Shown here piece after piece: positions 41,001 to 48,078 of a stretch of 64,000 bases of DNA. The notes beneath the pieces are model-generated. The model ran no database searches. It saw nothing but the letters and a program-made list of their open reading frames with translations, and had not been told where the DNA came from. A program made the position numbers and the translations under genes. The first letter of the stretch is position 1, and every line of letters starts with the position of its first letter. The DNA comes from Pseudoscardovia suis. GTDB lineage: Bacteria; Actinomycetota; Actinomycetes; Actinomycetales; Bifidobacteriaceae. The DNA lies in the NCBI RefSeq assembly GCF_002797875.1, contig NZ_PGFC01000007.1, forward strand, positions 1 through 64,000, read 5' to 3'.

Positions 41001-41839
41001 CCGTTGTCCGTCGCACCGTACAGGAAGTAGTCCCCGTAGTTCATACCATCACTGCTAATGGTATAGTCGCTGTACACCTGGAACTTGCTGTTGTTGAGAT
41101 CATTGTTATCGTATCCGGCATTGCGTGCCGTGCCCGTGGGGGCAGACCTGAGTACGGCCGGAGTAAACACTGCGTCCGCCGTCGTATCGGACGGCTTGGC
41201 ATTCACGCTAGTATCACCAGCCGTCACACTATCCACATTATCCGTGGTGTCGGGCGTGACCAACTGCTGTTGCTCTTCCACAGCATTCTGCTCCGTCACA
41301 TGCCCCGTATCCACCAATCCGGCCATGTACAGTGTGTCGGGCGCCCGGAATACGGTCATCGTGCCTTGCGAACCGGCCGCGAAATACGTGCCGTCCATGA
41401 TGCGCGCCGACCCTTCGCCCTTGAACACGCCCACGGGATCATGCGTGCCGTCAGTCGCCCGGGCCTTCACGGCGGACAGGATGCGCATGACGGTGGACGC
41501 GTCCGCCGTCTTCATCATGCCGGCGAGCTGTCCGACGGGGTCAGCGGATGCGGGAACTCCCACGTCGGCAAGACTGTCGCGCGCCATGCCGTCGGTAAGC
41601 GTCCAGAATGATGTGGTCTGTCCGATGAGCGTCTCGTCGTCCAACGCGGGGCGAATGGTGACCGTGCTTCCCTGCTCGCCGTCGGGAAGCGTGCCGATGA
41701 CCGGCATGCCGTCACCTTCCCGTGATTGTGCGAGCACGAACAGGCTACTTGCTGTGAGGATGCTCGTCAGGATGAGTGCGATCGTGATCGTGAACGCGGC
41801 CAGTCTCTGCCCGTGCAATAGTGTGTCTGCGTGTTTCAA
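38066..41839 (-). CDS. Very large surface adhesin, probable pilus tip
   Basis: 1257 residues from a TTG at 41839 after AAGGAGG. Signal/anchor helix (11-35); a thioester-domain-like start (MRIVCID with Cys285, and a TIQLLAQ segment near 393 that could supply the Gln); several beta domains; a Cna-B-like domain near the end (QGAKLTLTETDASWKP and E-box YTLTETSVP); then MPPQTG, a hydrophobic helix and a basic tail. Thioester domains bind host ligands covalently in other Gram-positives, so it is a likely tip adhesin. The PPQTG motif is unusual. Confidence 0.75.
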   Translation of the reverse strand: MKHADTLLHGQRLAAFTITIALILTSILTASSLFVLAQSREGDGMPVIGTLPDGEQGSTVTIRPALDDETLIGQTTSFWTLTDGMARDSLADVGVPASADPVGQLAGMMKTADASTVMRILSAVKARATDGTHDPVGVFKGEGSARIMDGTYFAAGSQGTMTVFRAPDTLYMAGLVDTGHVTEQNAVEEQQQLVTPDTTDNVDSVTAGDTSVNAKPSDTTADAVFTPAVLRSAPTGTARNAGYDNNDLNNSKFQVYSDYTISSDGMNYGDYFLYGATDNGMRIVCIDPLNNTPNNGAWYYARTVTEADSLGSSQEPAVPAVPLNVVIDSTNGRTRYTRLQNTLYWGYGGPGYTNGIQVAKQGGSSYKDDGKTLYSVVRKAYGLTQGKDDETIQLLAQFYTHLYICALLGRGNMNSHAFPNGVTAKYQGTPEYKAIITDFLEPKSIDDAGGQAKHMELVELRPEDPNNVNHNYANWGYTKYPTAQWMIGFRWHDYNLSITTQTWASPVTWDRTGKESANPNTADKNAIYGENLPCTTSEASDGTWSSNDDCFHFYESVHDAITIHNTGASDKPNDHWNLTVWFNMLTPNGKDPKTGREGTHYSMALNSVDFSEIIGVNQSYTFNSSDVKPSEVIKKGNTNLRDDYGHPYNENEEGHWPRNSKFWFDVTLGPKEGATVYGNAESLHEGASRDPKEGVTKKVTLKDPVEAFSTPGTRLGLKTEFRSDSGRKDKDGETVWDKGKAPALGKSQPVLDHLRINPLDSVLSGGRLDCEFTLRYSPTGYGQDVKASKTLEKIEPINGTWLQGEDHETDSPQFTPTDLGMKAWMPGYYWFDVTVTRASVATAPGLKADSYSHEGAQDTTEKWTIQRVPPEGAAKPSITSQTVDANGKTLGNTTRLHDGKPSKDKVTVTLRPTTPGITVSGVTLIARGELWWSPTPGAQGQQPPVGARKVTDLTPLRATPEMLADGTETLTYDPASDPKVKGLEGLGSGYYTYVWRLSKADLGGQTATISWQAAGRTVTVTNPADQTVQGFPISGIIRDGWQPAREQIQQDAQWTLSLTKTTCTGDTSSACTWNTKQPIQGAKLTLTETDASWKPKKGGQTITLTTGKDGKANTGIQHIGSGETRYYTLTETSVPKPYAKPRNGAWHVTVTQTPGTRGAHITMQATGDALQNGTPHAASGTLTANTATGVQNQAEAWTAEIGNLRPTLTMPPQTGWTHDAGRLLAIGIITTIVTGMGIAFALHRRHTHATNMGRHEA

Positions 41840-41852
41840 ACCCGTCTCCTCC

Positions 41853-44645
41853 TTAATCCTGTCGTGCCGTGTGCCGCATGCCGTGCATGCGTCGGGCGCC
41901 CGTATGCAGGCCGACGCCCATGCCGAGCATGCCGAGCGTGCCGATGAGAATGCCGCGGATCATGCTGCCCGTGCTGGCGAGCGTGCTGCCGCCCATGCCG
42001 ATCGTGCCGCCCACGCCATCAGTGGGCAGGGGCAGGGGGGTTTTGTCGGCGTGCACCGTGTACACGGTCTTGGTGAGCCCGTCGCCGCTGGTCACGGTGA
42101 CGGTCGCTGTCTGCCCTGTCTTGCTGACGCTGACGGTCATTCCCGTGGTCTTGTCGTACAGGGCGTCGAGCGTCCACTTGTCCGTGTCGTTCACGCTGAC
42201 CGTGTACTCATGCTTGCCGGGGTCGAAACCGTTGATGGTTCGCCCGTTCACCGACAGCCCCTGCAAGAGAGCTTCGTGTGTTTTCGCGGTGATGTACGTG
42301 ACGGTGACCGTATGCTGTCCGACGGGCTGCGAATGGTCTTCGGGCAGGACGGTGAGCGTGTATTCGAACGTCATGCCGGTGGTGCGGCGGCTGCTGACGC
42401 TGACTGTCTGACCGGTCTTCGCCTTGTATGCGAACACGCCGCCTTCGGGTATCTGCCATGAGTCGCCTTGCATGGGCGTGTACGTGCCGTCCACGGCGGT
42501 CCAGCCGACGCTTTCCAACGTGGTGTCCTTGCTGTCCGTAGGCTGCGTGTCGGGTGTGATGGCTGTCGGATCGACTGGCGTGAACGTTTCGACGGCTGTC
42601 TTCCATGCATGCTGGCGGATTACGGTCACACGGTAGGTGCGTGTCTCCTGTGTGGACAGGCTCGTGACTTTCCATTCCATGCTGGTCGCGTCCGCTGTCT
42701 TGGTGACGCCGAGCGGCGTGACGGTCACCTGCTGCGGGTCGTACGTGGGGAGGATGTACGGGCTTGGCTGGTTTTCCCCGATGGTGAGCGTGTAGGAGAG
42801 GCGGTTGGGGTCCCAGTTGTCGATGAGGGGTCCGGTGGCGTGCCTGCCGTCCGCTTGCACGTGGATGCCGGTGAGGCGTGCGGGACTGTCGGCTTGGATG
42901 TCGGCTGCTTGGAATCGGAGTGTGACGGTCCACGGGGTGTTGTTCGCGGTGATGCTGAGGGTGCGGCTGCCGTCTGTGTTGAGTGTCTGCGTGATGGGGC
43001 TGATGGTGGCGTCCACGCCGTGTTCGGTTTCGAGGGTGAACGTGTTGGTGAGTTGCGCGTGCGGGAGGGTGAGGGTGATGCTGGTCCCATGGTCGGAGGG
43101 TAGGGGGATGCTGCTTGTTTCGCCTTGCGGGCTGGTGGTTTTCACGTTGAGGAGGGTGAAGTGCGTGTCTTGTGCGCGGCTCGCCCAGATGGTGATGTGC
43201 GCATGCTGGCTGAGGGTCTGCCCGTCGGGCGCACGGCTGGTGAGAGTGGTGTCGGCGGTGCCTTGGAGCGTCATGTAGGTGATGGTGCTTGTGCTGCCGT
43301 CGGGGTTGGTGACGGTGCGTGTGGTGGCTTGCGGTGTGCCTTGCCATTCGATGGGCATGCTGGTGCCGTCGCTCAATGTGAGGGTCTGGATGGCGGGTTT
43401 GTTGCTGTCGTCGAGGGTGGTGGTGGTTTCCGCCGTGTAGGTTTCGTCGGTCCCGGTGCCGGTCAGGCTCATGCTGCTGCCGTCGGACAGGTTGAGGAGG
43501 GTTTCCTCGCCTTGGGTTTGCGTCCATGGGATGCTGATGTCGATGCCGGGCGTGCCGTCCGCAGGGTCGGCGGGCAGGGTGTACCGGGTGGTGGCTTGGA
43601 TGCGTGTGACGCCGAGGATGCCTGTGCCGGTGAGGTTCATGCCGGTGGTTGTGCCGGGCAGGGTGAGGGTGTGTCCGTCGCTGCTTGTCATGGTGATGGT
43701 TGCGGGCGGCTGGTGGGTGAGGCTTGTGGTGAGTGTCTGTGTGCCGTCAGCGAGCGTGTTGGCGCGCGTGTCGTGTCCGTCGATGTGGGCGGTCCATGTC
43801 TGGAGGGTGCTGCTGGTGGTGTGGACGGTGACGCGCCATTGGTGTCCGTCGACGCTTGACGTGTCGCCGGTGGCTGTGCCCGTGTGGGTGATGGTGAGAC
43901 CGTTGCCATCGGGGTTGGGTGTGAGGGTGGGCGTGTCCTGCCATTCGACGGGCAGTGTGGTGCCGTCGCTCAGTGTGATGGTTTTGGTGGTGGGGTCCGT
44001 GAGGGTGATGGTGGTTTCGGCGGTGTCGGGGCCGGTGCTGGTGAAACCGTTGGCGTGCCCGTCACTGCTTGTCACGGTGAGGGGTGTGCCGATGGTCCAT
44101 TCGGCGTTGATGGTGATGCGGATGGCTGGCTGTGTGCCGTTTGCGTCCGCGGTGTAGTCGAGTGTGCTGGTGTGGCGGACGGTGCCGGGTGTGCCGGTGT
44201 CGTCGCGCGTGTCGTATTGAGTGGGTTTGGTGAGGGTGATGCTGGTGCCGTCGTTGCTTGTGGCGGTGATGCTGTCGGGCGGCGGGGTCTGGGTGTTGTG
44301 TGTCGCGGTGAGGACGCCGTCGGTGAGCGCGGTGAGGGGGATGGGGGTGCTGTCGATGTCGGCTTGCCATGTGATGGCCGGCTCGTCGGTCGGCTCGTCC
44401 GAAGGCTGGGTGGATGACTGGTCGGTTGGCGTGGCGGTTTCGGACGATGATGCGGATGGCTCGGCGGACGGCTGATCCGATGGTGACTCGGATTGGGAAG
44501 CCGCGGGCGTCCCAGCCTCCTGCCCCTGCGGTTGCTGCGCGGACGCGACGCCCGTGAGGAGCATGCCCGTGCCGACGCTCACGCCGACCGCCGCCAATGC
44601 CGCTGCGATGGTTTTCCGAATGGCTTCCTGCGTGGCTTCCTGCAC
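41853..44645 (-). CDS. Large repetitive surface protein with LASTG signal
   Basis: 930 residues from GTG 44645 after GGAGGGAG. Signal peptide (1-37), a Ser/Pro/Glu-rich stalk (38-95), then many Thr-rich beta repeats (pattern TLSDGT-x-x-P-x-EW repeated; SSDGH, cadherin/Ig-like), two C-terminal beta domains with TYRVTV and EYTVSV strands, and LASTG plus hydrophobic helix and basic tail. First gene of the pilus operon. It may be an accessory pilin or separate adhesin. A hairpin (ACACCC-TACGC-GGGGTGT) lies in the promoter DNA near 44720-44740. Confidence 0.82.
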   Translation of the reverse strand: MQEATQEAIRKTIAAALAAVGVSVGTGMLLTGVASAQQPQGQEAGTPAASQSESPSDQPSAEPSASSSETATPTDQSSTQPSDEPTDEPAITWQADIDSTPIPLTALTDGVLTATHNTQTPPPDSITATSNDGTSITLTKPTQYDTRDDTGTPGTVRHTSTLDYTADANGTQPAIRITINAEWTIGTPLTVTSSDGHANGFTSTGPDTAETTITLTDPTTKTITLSDGTTLPVEWQDTPTLTPNPDGNGLTITHTGTATGDTSSVDGHQWRVTVHTTSSTLQTWTAHIDGHDTRANTLADGTQTLTTSLTHQPPATITMTSSDGHTLTLPGTTTGMNLTGTGILGVTRIQATTRYTLPADPADGTPGIDISIPWTQTQGEETLLNLSDGSSMSLTGTGTDETYTAETTTTLDDSNKPAIQTLTLSDGTSMPIEWQGTPQATTRTVTNPDGSTSTITYMTLQGTADTTLTSRAPDGQTLSQHAHITIWASRAQDTHFTLLNVKTTSPQGETSSIPLPSDHGTSITLTLPHAQLTNTFTLETEHGVDATISPITQTLNTDGSRTLSITANNTPWTVTLRFQAADIQADSPARLTGIHVQADGRHATGPLIDNWDPNRLSYTLTIGENQPSPYILPTYDPQQVTVTPLGVTKTADATSMEWKVTSLSTQETRTYRVTVIRQHAWKTAVETFTPVDPTAITPDTQPTDSKDTTLESVGWTAVDGTYTPMQGDSWQIPEGGVFAYKAKTGQTVSVSSRRTTGMTFEYTLTVLPEDHSQPVGQHTVTVTYITAKTHEALLQGLSVNGRTINGFDPGKHEYTVSVNDTDKWTLDALYDKTTGMTVSVSKTGQTATVTVTSGDGLTKTVYTVHADKTPLPLPTDGVGGTIGMGGSTLASTGSMIRGILIGTLGMLGMGVGLHTGARRMHGMRHTARQD

Positions 44646-44743
44646 TCCGCGACTCCCTCCGATGACAGGCCCCCGTGGGGGCGTGTTGACTGTATGCGAT
44701 TCTGATTCCAGTATAGTCTACGGCACACCCCGCGTAGGGTGTT

Positions 44744-44923
44744 TCAACGTGCGCGCACGGTGTCGAGGAGGCTTTCCGCCTGTCCGGGACGGATGGTGCG
44801 CCCGTTCGCCTGCAGGCCGGTGAGCACACCGTATGCGCCGAGCGCGTCCAATCCACGCCATGTGATGCCGTCCATGCGGATGGCGAACGTGCCGTCGGGC
44901 TGGCGTTCGAGGGTCGGCGGCAT
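44744..44923 (-). CDS. Small hypothetical protein, 59 aa
   Basis: MPPTLERQPDGTFAIRMDGITWRGLDALGAYGVLTGLQANGRTIRPGQAESLLDTVRAR: soluble alpha/beta. It begins 1 base after the stop of the 40-residue gene and ends just upstream of the pilus promoter. Unknown function. Confidence 0.6.
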   Translation of the reverse strand: MPPTLERQPDGTFAIRMDGITWRGLDALGAYGVLTGLQANGRTIRPGQAESLLDTVRAR

Positions 44924-44924
44924 G

Positions 44925-45047
44925 CTAGTCGCCGTCCGTGATGGGTTGGACGGTGACGCGGACTGTTCCGTGCCGGGTGACGATGCGCGTGTCGTCGTGC
45001 TTCGCGCTGCTCGTGGTGTTCGTCTGCTCATGGGTGTTGGTGTCCAT
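44925..45047 (-). CDS. Small hypothetical protein, 40 aa
   Basis: MDTNTHEQTNTTSSAKHDDTRIVTRHGTVRVTVQPITDGD from ATG 45047 after GAAAGGACACAGGC. Polar start and a beta pair. It is divergent from the XRE gene across a TGTCGC-rich region. Unknown function. Confidence 0.5.
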   Translation of the reverse strand: MDTNTHEQTNTTSSAKHDDTRIVTRHGTVRVTVQPITDGD

Positions 45048-45116
45048 GCCTGTGTCCTTTCGGTTGTTTTCTCTTGCCTTGGTCATTATGTCATGTTGCG
45101 GACCGCGTGTGCGGCG

Positions 45117-45225
45117 TGTCGCGCACATGTCGCGTCCGCGCGTCCAGCTGGTCGCGTATGCGACATGCGTGAGGTTACGTCCATCACATGGTCTGGCGCA
45201 AACACCAGCGTGTCGCGTTTTGACT
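45117..45225. promoter_or_regulatory. Operator/promoter region with TGTCGC half-sites
   Basis: TGTCGC occurs at 45117-45122, 45128-45133 and 45211-45216, with a GTCGC-GTAT-GCGAC palindrome at 45151-45164. The last site touches a TTGACT -35 box (45220-45225). These are probable binding sites for the XRE protein just downstream. Confidence 0.55.
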
Positions 45226-45255
45226 CATCCCCCGCACAAAGACGAAAATGAACGC

Positions 45256-45687
45256 ATGAAGACGGAGACTCATTGGAACGAGGACGACACCCGGATCATC
45301 CGACTGTTGGATGACGCACGGCATCGCAGCGGACTGTCCGTGCACACGCTCGCCGCCCTCGCTGGCATGTCCTACGGCAGGATGCGAGACATGCTCGCCT
45401 GTCACAAAGGCGCGCCCCTATGGCATGAGGTGCTCGCCGTCGCAGGTGCCTTGGGCTTGGAATGGGAGGACCTGATCCCCGGCAAGGAGTCGGCCGGGGT
45501 GCTCGCAAGCGTGGACGACGGCGTGCTCCTAGGCGAAGTGGCCCGCAGGTTGGATGCCGCACGCCACAAATCGGATGTGGAGGATGCGCAGGCCGTCGTC
45601 CGGCGTTTCGAAGCGGGCGACCTGACGATCGCCGCGAACCGCGATCCGTTGAAAAACGTGGAAGCGTCTGGGGGCGAGGGACGGTGA
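45256..45687 (+). CDS. XRE-family repressor
   Basis: 143 residues. HTH region about 15-70 (IIRLLDDARHRSGLSVHTLAALAGMSYGRMRDMLACHKGAPLWHEVLAVAGALGLEWEDLI). The remainder is helical and acidic. ATG 45256 was chosen; no strong ribosome site. The stop overlaps GTG of the ImmA-like gene (GTGA). In ICEs such as ICEBs1 and many phages, this repressor-protease pair controls excision or transfer. Confidence 0.85.
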   Translation: MKTETHWNEDDTRIIRLLDDARHRSGLSVHTLAALAGMSYGRMRDMLACHKGAPLWHEVLAVAGALGLEWEDLIPGKESAGVLASVDDGVLLGEVARRLDAARHKSDVEDAQAVVRRFEAGDLTIAANRDPLKNVEASGGEGR

Positions 45688-46094
45688 GACGCATTCCCGT
45701 GCACGGGTCGATGGACTGGGAGCGGATGCTCGAAGCGTGCGACGGCGTGGTGCGCGTCGTGGAAGTGCGGTTGCCTGACGGTGTGTGCGGCTTGTACGAC
45801 GAAACGTCAGGGCTTGTGCTGGTGGATTCGGGCATGCGCGACTGGCAGAAACGGTGCGCTCTGGTGCATGAGCTTGTGCATTGGTCTTATGGTGATCGTG
45901 GGTGTTCGCCGGGCGTGGTGTGCCGTGAGGAGGCGCGCGCGAGGCGGGAGGCGGCTTGCCTGCTGGTGGATGAGGCTGCGTATGCGAGTGCGGAGGCGTC
46001 GACGGGCGGCAAGGTGTTTCCGATGGCGTGCGAGCTGGATGTGACGGTGCAGGTGGTGTTGGATTTCCAACGTGTGCTTGCGTCCCGCCGGTAG
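45684..46094 (+). CDS. ImmA/IrrE-type metallopeptidase
   Basis: 136 residues. HELVH at 62-66 (CALVHELVHWSYGDRG) is the zinc-protease motif, with a later E in REEARARREAACLLV. Proteins of this family cut the partner XRE repressor after DNA damage or quorum signals. GTG 45684 overlaps the repressor stop. Followed by a strong terminator. Confidence 0.88.
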   Translation: MRRIPVHGSMDWERMLEACDGVVRVVEVRLPDGVCGLYDETSGLVLVDSGMRDWQKRCALVHELVHWSYGDRGCSPGVVCREEARARREAACLLVDEAAYASAEASTGGKVFPMACELDVTVQVVLDFQRVLASRR

Positions 46095-46119
46095 ACGGAT
46101 TGCCAACATGTGAAAAGAA

Positions 46120-46160
46120 GCGGCCGGTGCGAAGGTACCCAGGCCTTTCGCACCGGCCGC
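46120..46160 (+). terminator. Terminator of the XRE-ImmA operon
   Basis: GCGGCCGGTGCGAAGG pairs almost perfectly with CCTTTCGCACCGGCCGC over an 8-base loop. Confidence 0.88.
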
Positions 46161-46328
46161 CGACCGGGACTCCCCAATCCATTTATGGCTTCATGTTATC
46201 CACATGGCGTCGTCGTGTCAAGAATCCGGATGCGGCGCCGACCGTGTCGGCAAGCTCACCGCATGGCTCGCGGCCACCTACCCGTCCATCAGCATCGAAG
46301 ACCTCAACGTGCAAGGCATGACGCATAA

Positions 46329-46577
46329 TCAACTGTCGATGAAGGATGTGAAACGGCGGCGGTTGAGCAGGATGCCCTTCAACTTGCTGAAAGCCGCGAT
46401 GGGATCGGCGTACTGTGCGCACGCCATGCCCCATGCGGTGAGCAGCTCATCCTCACCGAACTGATCGGCGAGCCGCGTGAAGAAACGCATGAGGTCCTCC
46501 TCGGTGTCGGGGTTGAAACCCACGCCGTACCGCTGCTGCATGATGTCGTCCAGTCGCTCGTATGTGTCGTAGCCCAT
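46329..46577 (-). CDS. Hypothetical helical protein, 82 aa
   Basis: MGYDTYERLDDIMQQRYGVGFNPDTEEDLMRFFTRLADQFGEDELLTAWGMACAQYADPIAAFSKLKGILLNRR: all-helical, acidic then basic. ATG 46577 follows AGAAAGGCAG and a TAGAAT -10 box near 46613-46618. Function unknown. Confidence 0.7.
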   Translation of the reverse strand: MGYDTYERLDDIMQQRYGVGFNPDTEEDLMRFFTRLADQFGEDELLTAWGMACAQYADPIAAFSKLKGILLNRRRFTSFIDS

Positions 46578-46832
46578 TTGTCTGCCTTTCTTGTCGATTG
46601 ACTGTGGTTTTGATTCTATACACGTGGGGTGTGCTGTCCCTCCGGGCGTGTCGTCCTGTTGTCTCCTACTGTTCTGGCGGTTTTCATACTGTCTGAGGCC
46701 GGGGATTCCCCTTTCCCTCTGCCAGTCTTGCCAACACTCCCCCGCACGTGATATTGTCAAACCCAGAACACAACTGAACAAAACACCCTTGGGGGGCAAC
46801 GTCGATGAATGCGTTCCCCAAGGGGACACACC

Positions 46833-46862
46833 CTGATTTACCGGTTTAACGGGGTGTATAAA
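46833..46862 (+). promoter_or_regulatory. Possible promoter of the orphan transcript
   Basis: CTGATT at 46833-46838, 18 bp, TATAAA at 46857-46862. A stem of CCTTGGGG (46791-46798) with CCCCAAGG (46817-46824) lies just upstream. Between 46578 and 46832 I see no gene. Confidence 0.4.
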
Positions 46863-47065
46863 ACTACCGGCCCGACTAGTCATCGGGAAGACGCGTCAGA
46901 GGCGTTTCTCCAACAGATTTCCCAACCGTCTGCGGCATAAACGGGCAGCCGACGCAGGCATTCCAGCATCGTGGTCTAAAATGGCGTTGGGGGAGTATAC
47001 CGCCGTCCCAGTGTAGTAACGCACCTGGTTAGTGATGCGAAGCGACCGAGGCCTGACCGACCGAA

Positions 47066-47100
47066 AGCACTCGTATTCCCTAAGCCCCAGCAGCTTAGGG
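47066..47100 (-). repeat. 35-bp palindromic element (copy 2)
   Basis: Inverted copy of 18415-18449, 34 of 35 bases the same. Confidence 0.85.
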
Positions 47101-47160
47101 TTAGCTCTGCTCGGCTCCCTCAACCATTCCCTCCCAAAAGCAGAGGTTAAAAAGCAGAGA

Positions 47161-47228
47161 CAACGGCTGAGGCAGAGACAACTGCTGAGCAACGGCTGAG
47201 GCAGAGACAACTGCAGAGCAACGGCAGG
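47161..47228 (+). repeat. 29-bp tandem repeat, about 2.3 copies
   Basis: Unit begins CAACGGCTGAGGCAGAGACA and restarts at 47190 and 47219. Confidence 0.85.
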
Positions 47229-47306
47229 AGCTGGCGACGGTGAGAGCTTGAGCTTGATTGAGCTGGCGATGGTAGGAGCTGCAAGGGTTAGAAATTGAGT
47301 TTGTTT

Positions 47307-47359
47307 CCTCTCTCCTTGGAAGGATCTTGGTGATCCGTCTGAGGAGAGAGGATTTTTTG
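47307..47359 (+). terminator. Rho-independent terminator without an upstream gene
   Basis: CCTCTCTCCT pairs with AGGAGAGAGG, with an inner GGATC/GATCC stem, followed by a TTTTTT tract. Confidence 0.85.
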
Positions 47360-47419
47360 TTGTGTCTGCTTGTGCTTTGCACGGCAACCCGATTTTTTTA
47401 ACAGCCGCGTTTGAGCGTT

Positions 47420-47449
47420 TTGACATGACGCGCCGTGGGAAATTAGAAT
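47420..47449 (+). promoter_or_regulatory. Promoter of the 47509 gene
   Basis: TTGACA at 47420-47425, 18 bp, TAGAAT at 47444-47449. It lies inside the longest open frame, so upstream ATGs in that frame cannot be the start. Confidence 0.65.
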
Positions 47450-47508
47450 GGATGCAGGTTGTTTTTGGGTTGCTTGAACCGTTCACAGCGTTTTTCTGGG
47501 AGGCGTCG

Positions 47509-47934
47509 ATGGCTCGTCGTTATGCGTGTAGACCGTTGAAGGGCTTGTGCACTGAAGCGCAGGCACGGTATTTGCTGTTTCTCACGCGGAATTGGAGTGA
47601 CCGTGAGTTTGATCGTTTTGTCGGCTTGTATTACAGGAGTGGGAGCGCGTGGAGGAAACAAGGGTCACGGCAAGGGAAACTCAGGCATGTGAGCCGTGAG
47701 TCTGCGAGTCGGATGATTCGCGTGTTGAAGGCTGATGCGGGTATTCGTGAGGCGTTGGCTGCCCGGGGTTTTGAGGGTGTGGATGCGAGTGTGTGTGCGG
47801 TTGTTCGCTCGTGGATGCGTGGATGCAATGTGCGTGATCCGATGCTTGTGCCGGATGGGGTGGTGCGTCAGGCTTTGTTGGTGCGTAAGGATAGGCGTTT
47901 GGCGCGTTTGGCGTTGGATGATGCGGGTGATTGA
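47509..47934 (+). CDS. Hypothetical basic DNA-binding-like protein, 141 aa
   Basis: MARRYACRPLKGLCTEAQARYLLFLTRNWSDREFDRFVGLYYRSGSAWRKQGSRQGKLRHVSRESASRMIRVLKADAGIREALAARGFEG: very basic and helical, resembling a DNA-binding protein. ATG 47509 follows GGGAGGCGTCG and the promoter at 47420; longer starts lie before the promoter. Ends inside a large inverted repeat. Confidence 0.6.
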   Translation: MARRYACRPLKGLCTEAQARYLLFLTRNWSDREFDRFVGLYYRSGSAWRKQGSRQGKLRHVSRESASRMIRVLKADAGIREALAARGFEGVDASVCAVVRSWMRGCNVRDPMLVPDGVVRQALLVRKDRRLARLALDDAGD

Positions 47935-47993
47935 CCGGATTGGCGGCTCACCCCAGTCTTGAAAGACGGGGCTTGCGTTGCCAATTCGGTCAA
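47931..47993. repeat. Large inverted repeat with inner hairpin at gene end
   Basis: TTGACCGGATTGGC (47931-47944) pairs with GCCAATTCGGTCAA (47980-47993); inside, GTCTT-GA-AAGAC with CCCC/GGGG flanks. Acts as terminator for the gene above and resembles the IS200/IS605-like hairpins elsewhere in the window, with a less typical tail. Confidence 0.65.
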
Positions 47994-48078
47994 GGTCAAC
48001 AAAAGAAAAGGCTCATAGGACAAATAGCGTGTCTCGTTTGTTCGGGTCGCCTTGATTCCGCATCATGTGGTGGATGCA

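Larger units (their letters stand above)
46868..47359 (+). ncRNA. Orphan transcript with strong terminator, no clear ORF
   Basis: A 490-base stretch with no believable coding frame, a possible promoter at its left and a good terminator at its right. It holds the 35-bp palindromic element (47066-47100) and a 29-bp tandem repeat (47161-47228). Composition is lower in GC than the neighbours. Could be a regulatory RNA or the remains of a small mobile element. Confidence 0.35.

Noticed and set aside
46868..47359. Possible retron or group II intron RNA
   Set aside because: There is no reverse transcriptase in the window and no recognisable catalytic RNA domain.
46896..47486. 196-codon minus-strand frame
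   Set aside because: Composition follows tandem repeats and the palindromic element; it opposes a good plus-strand terminator and has no ribosome site.
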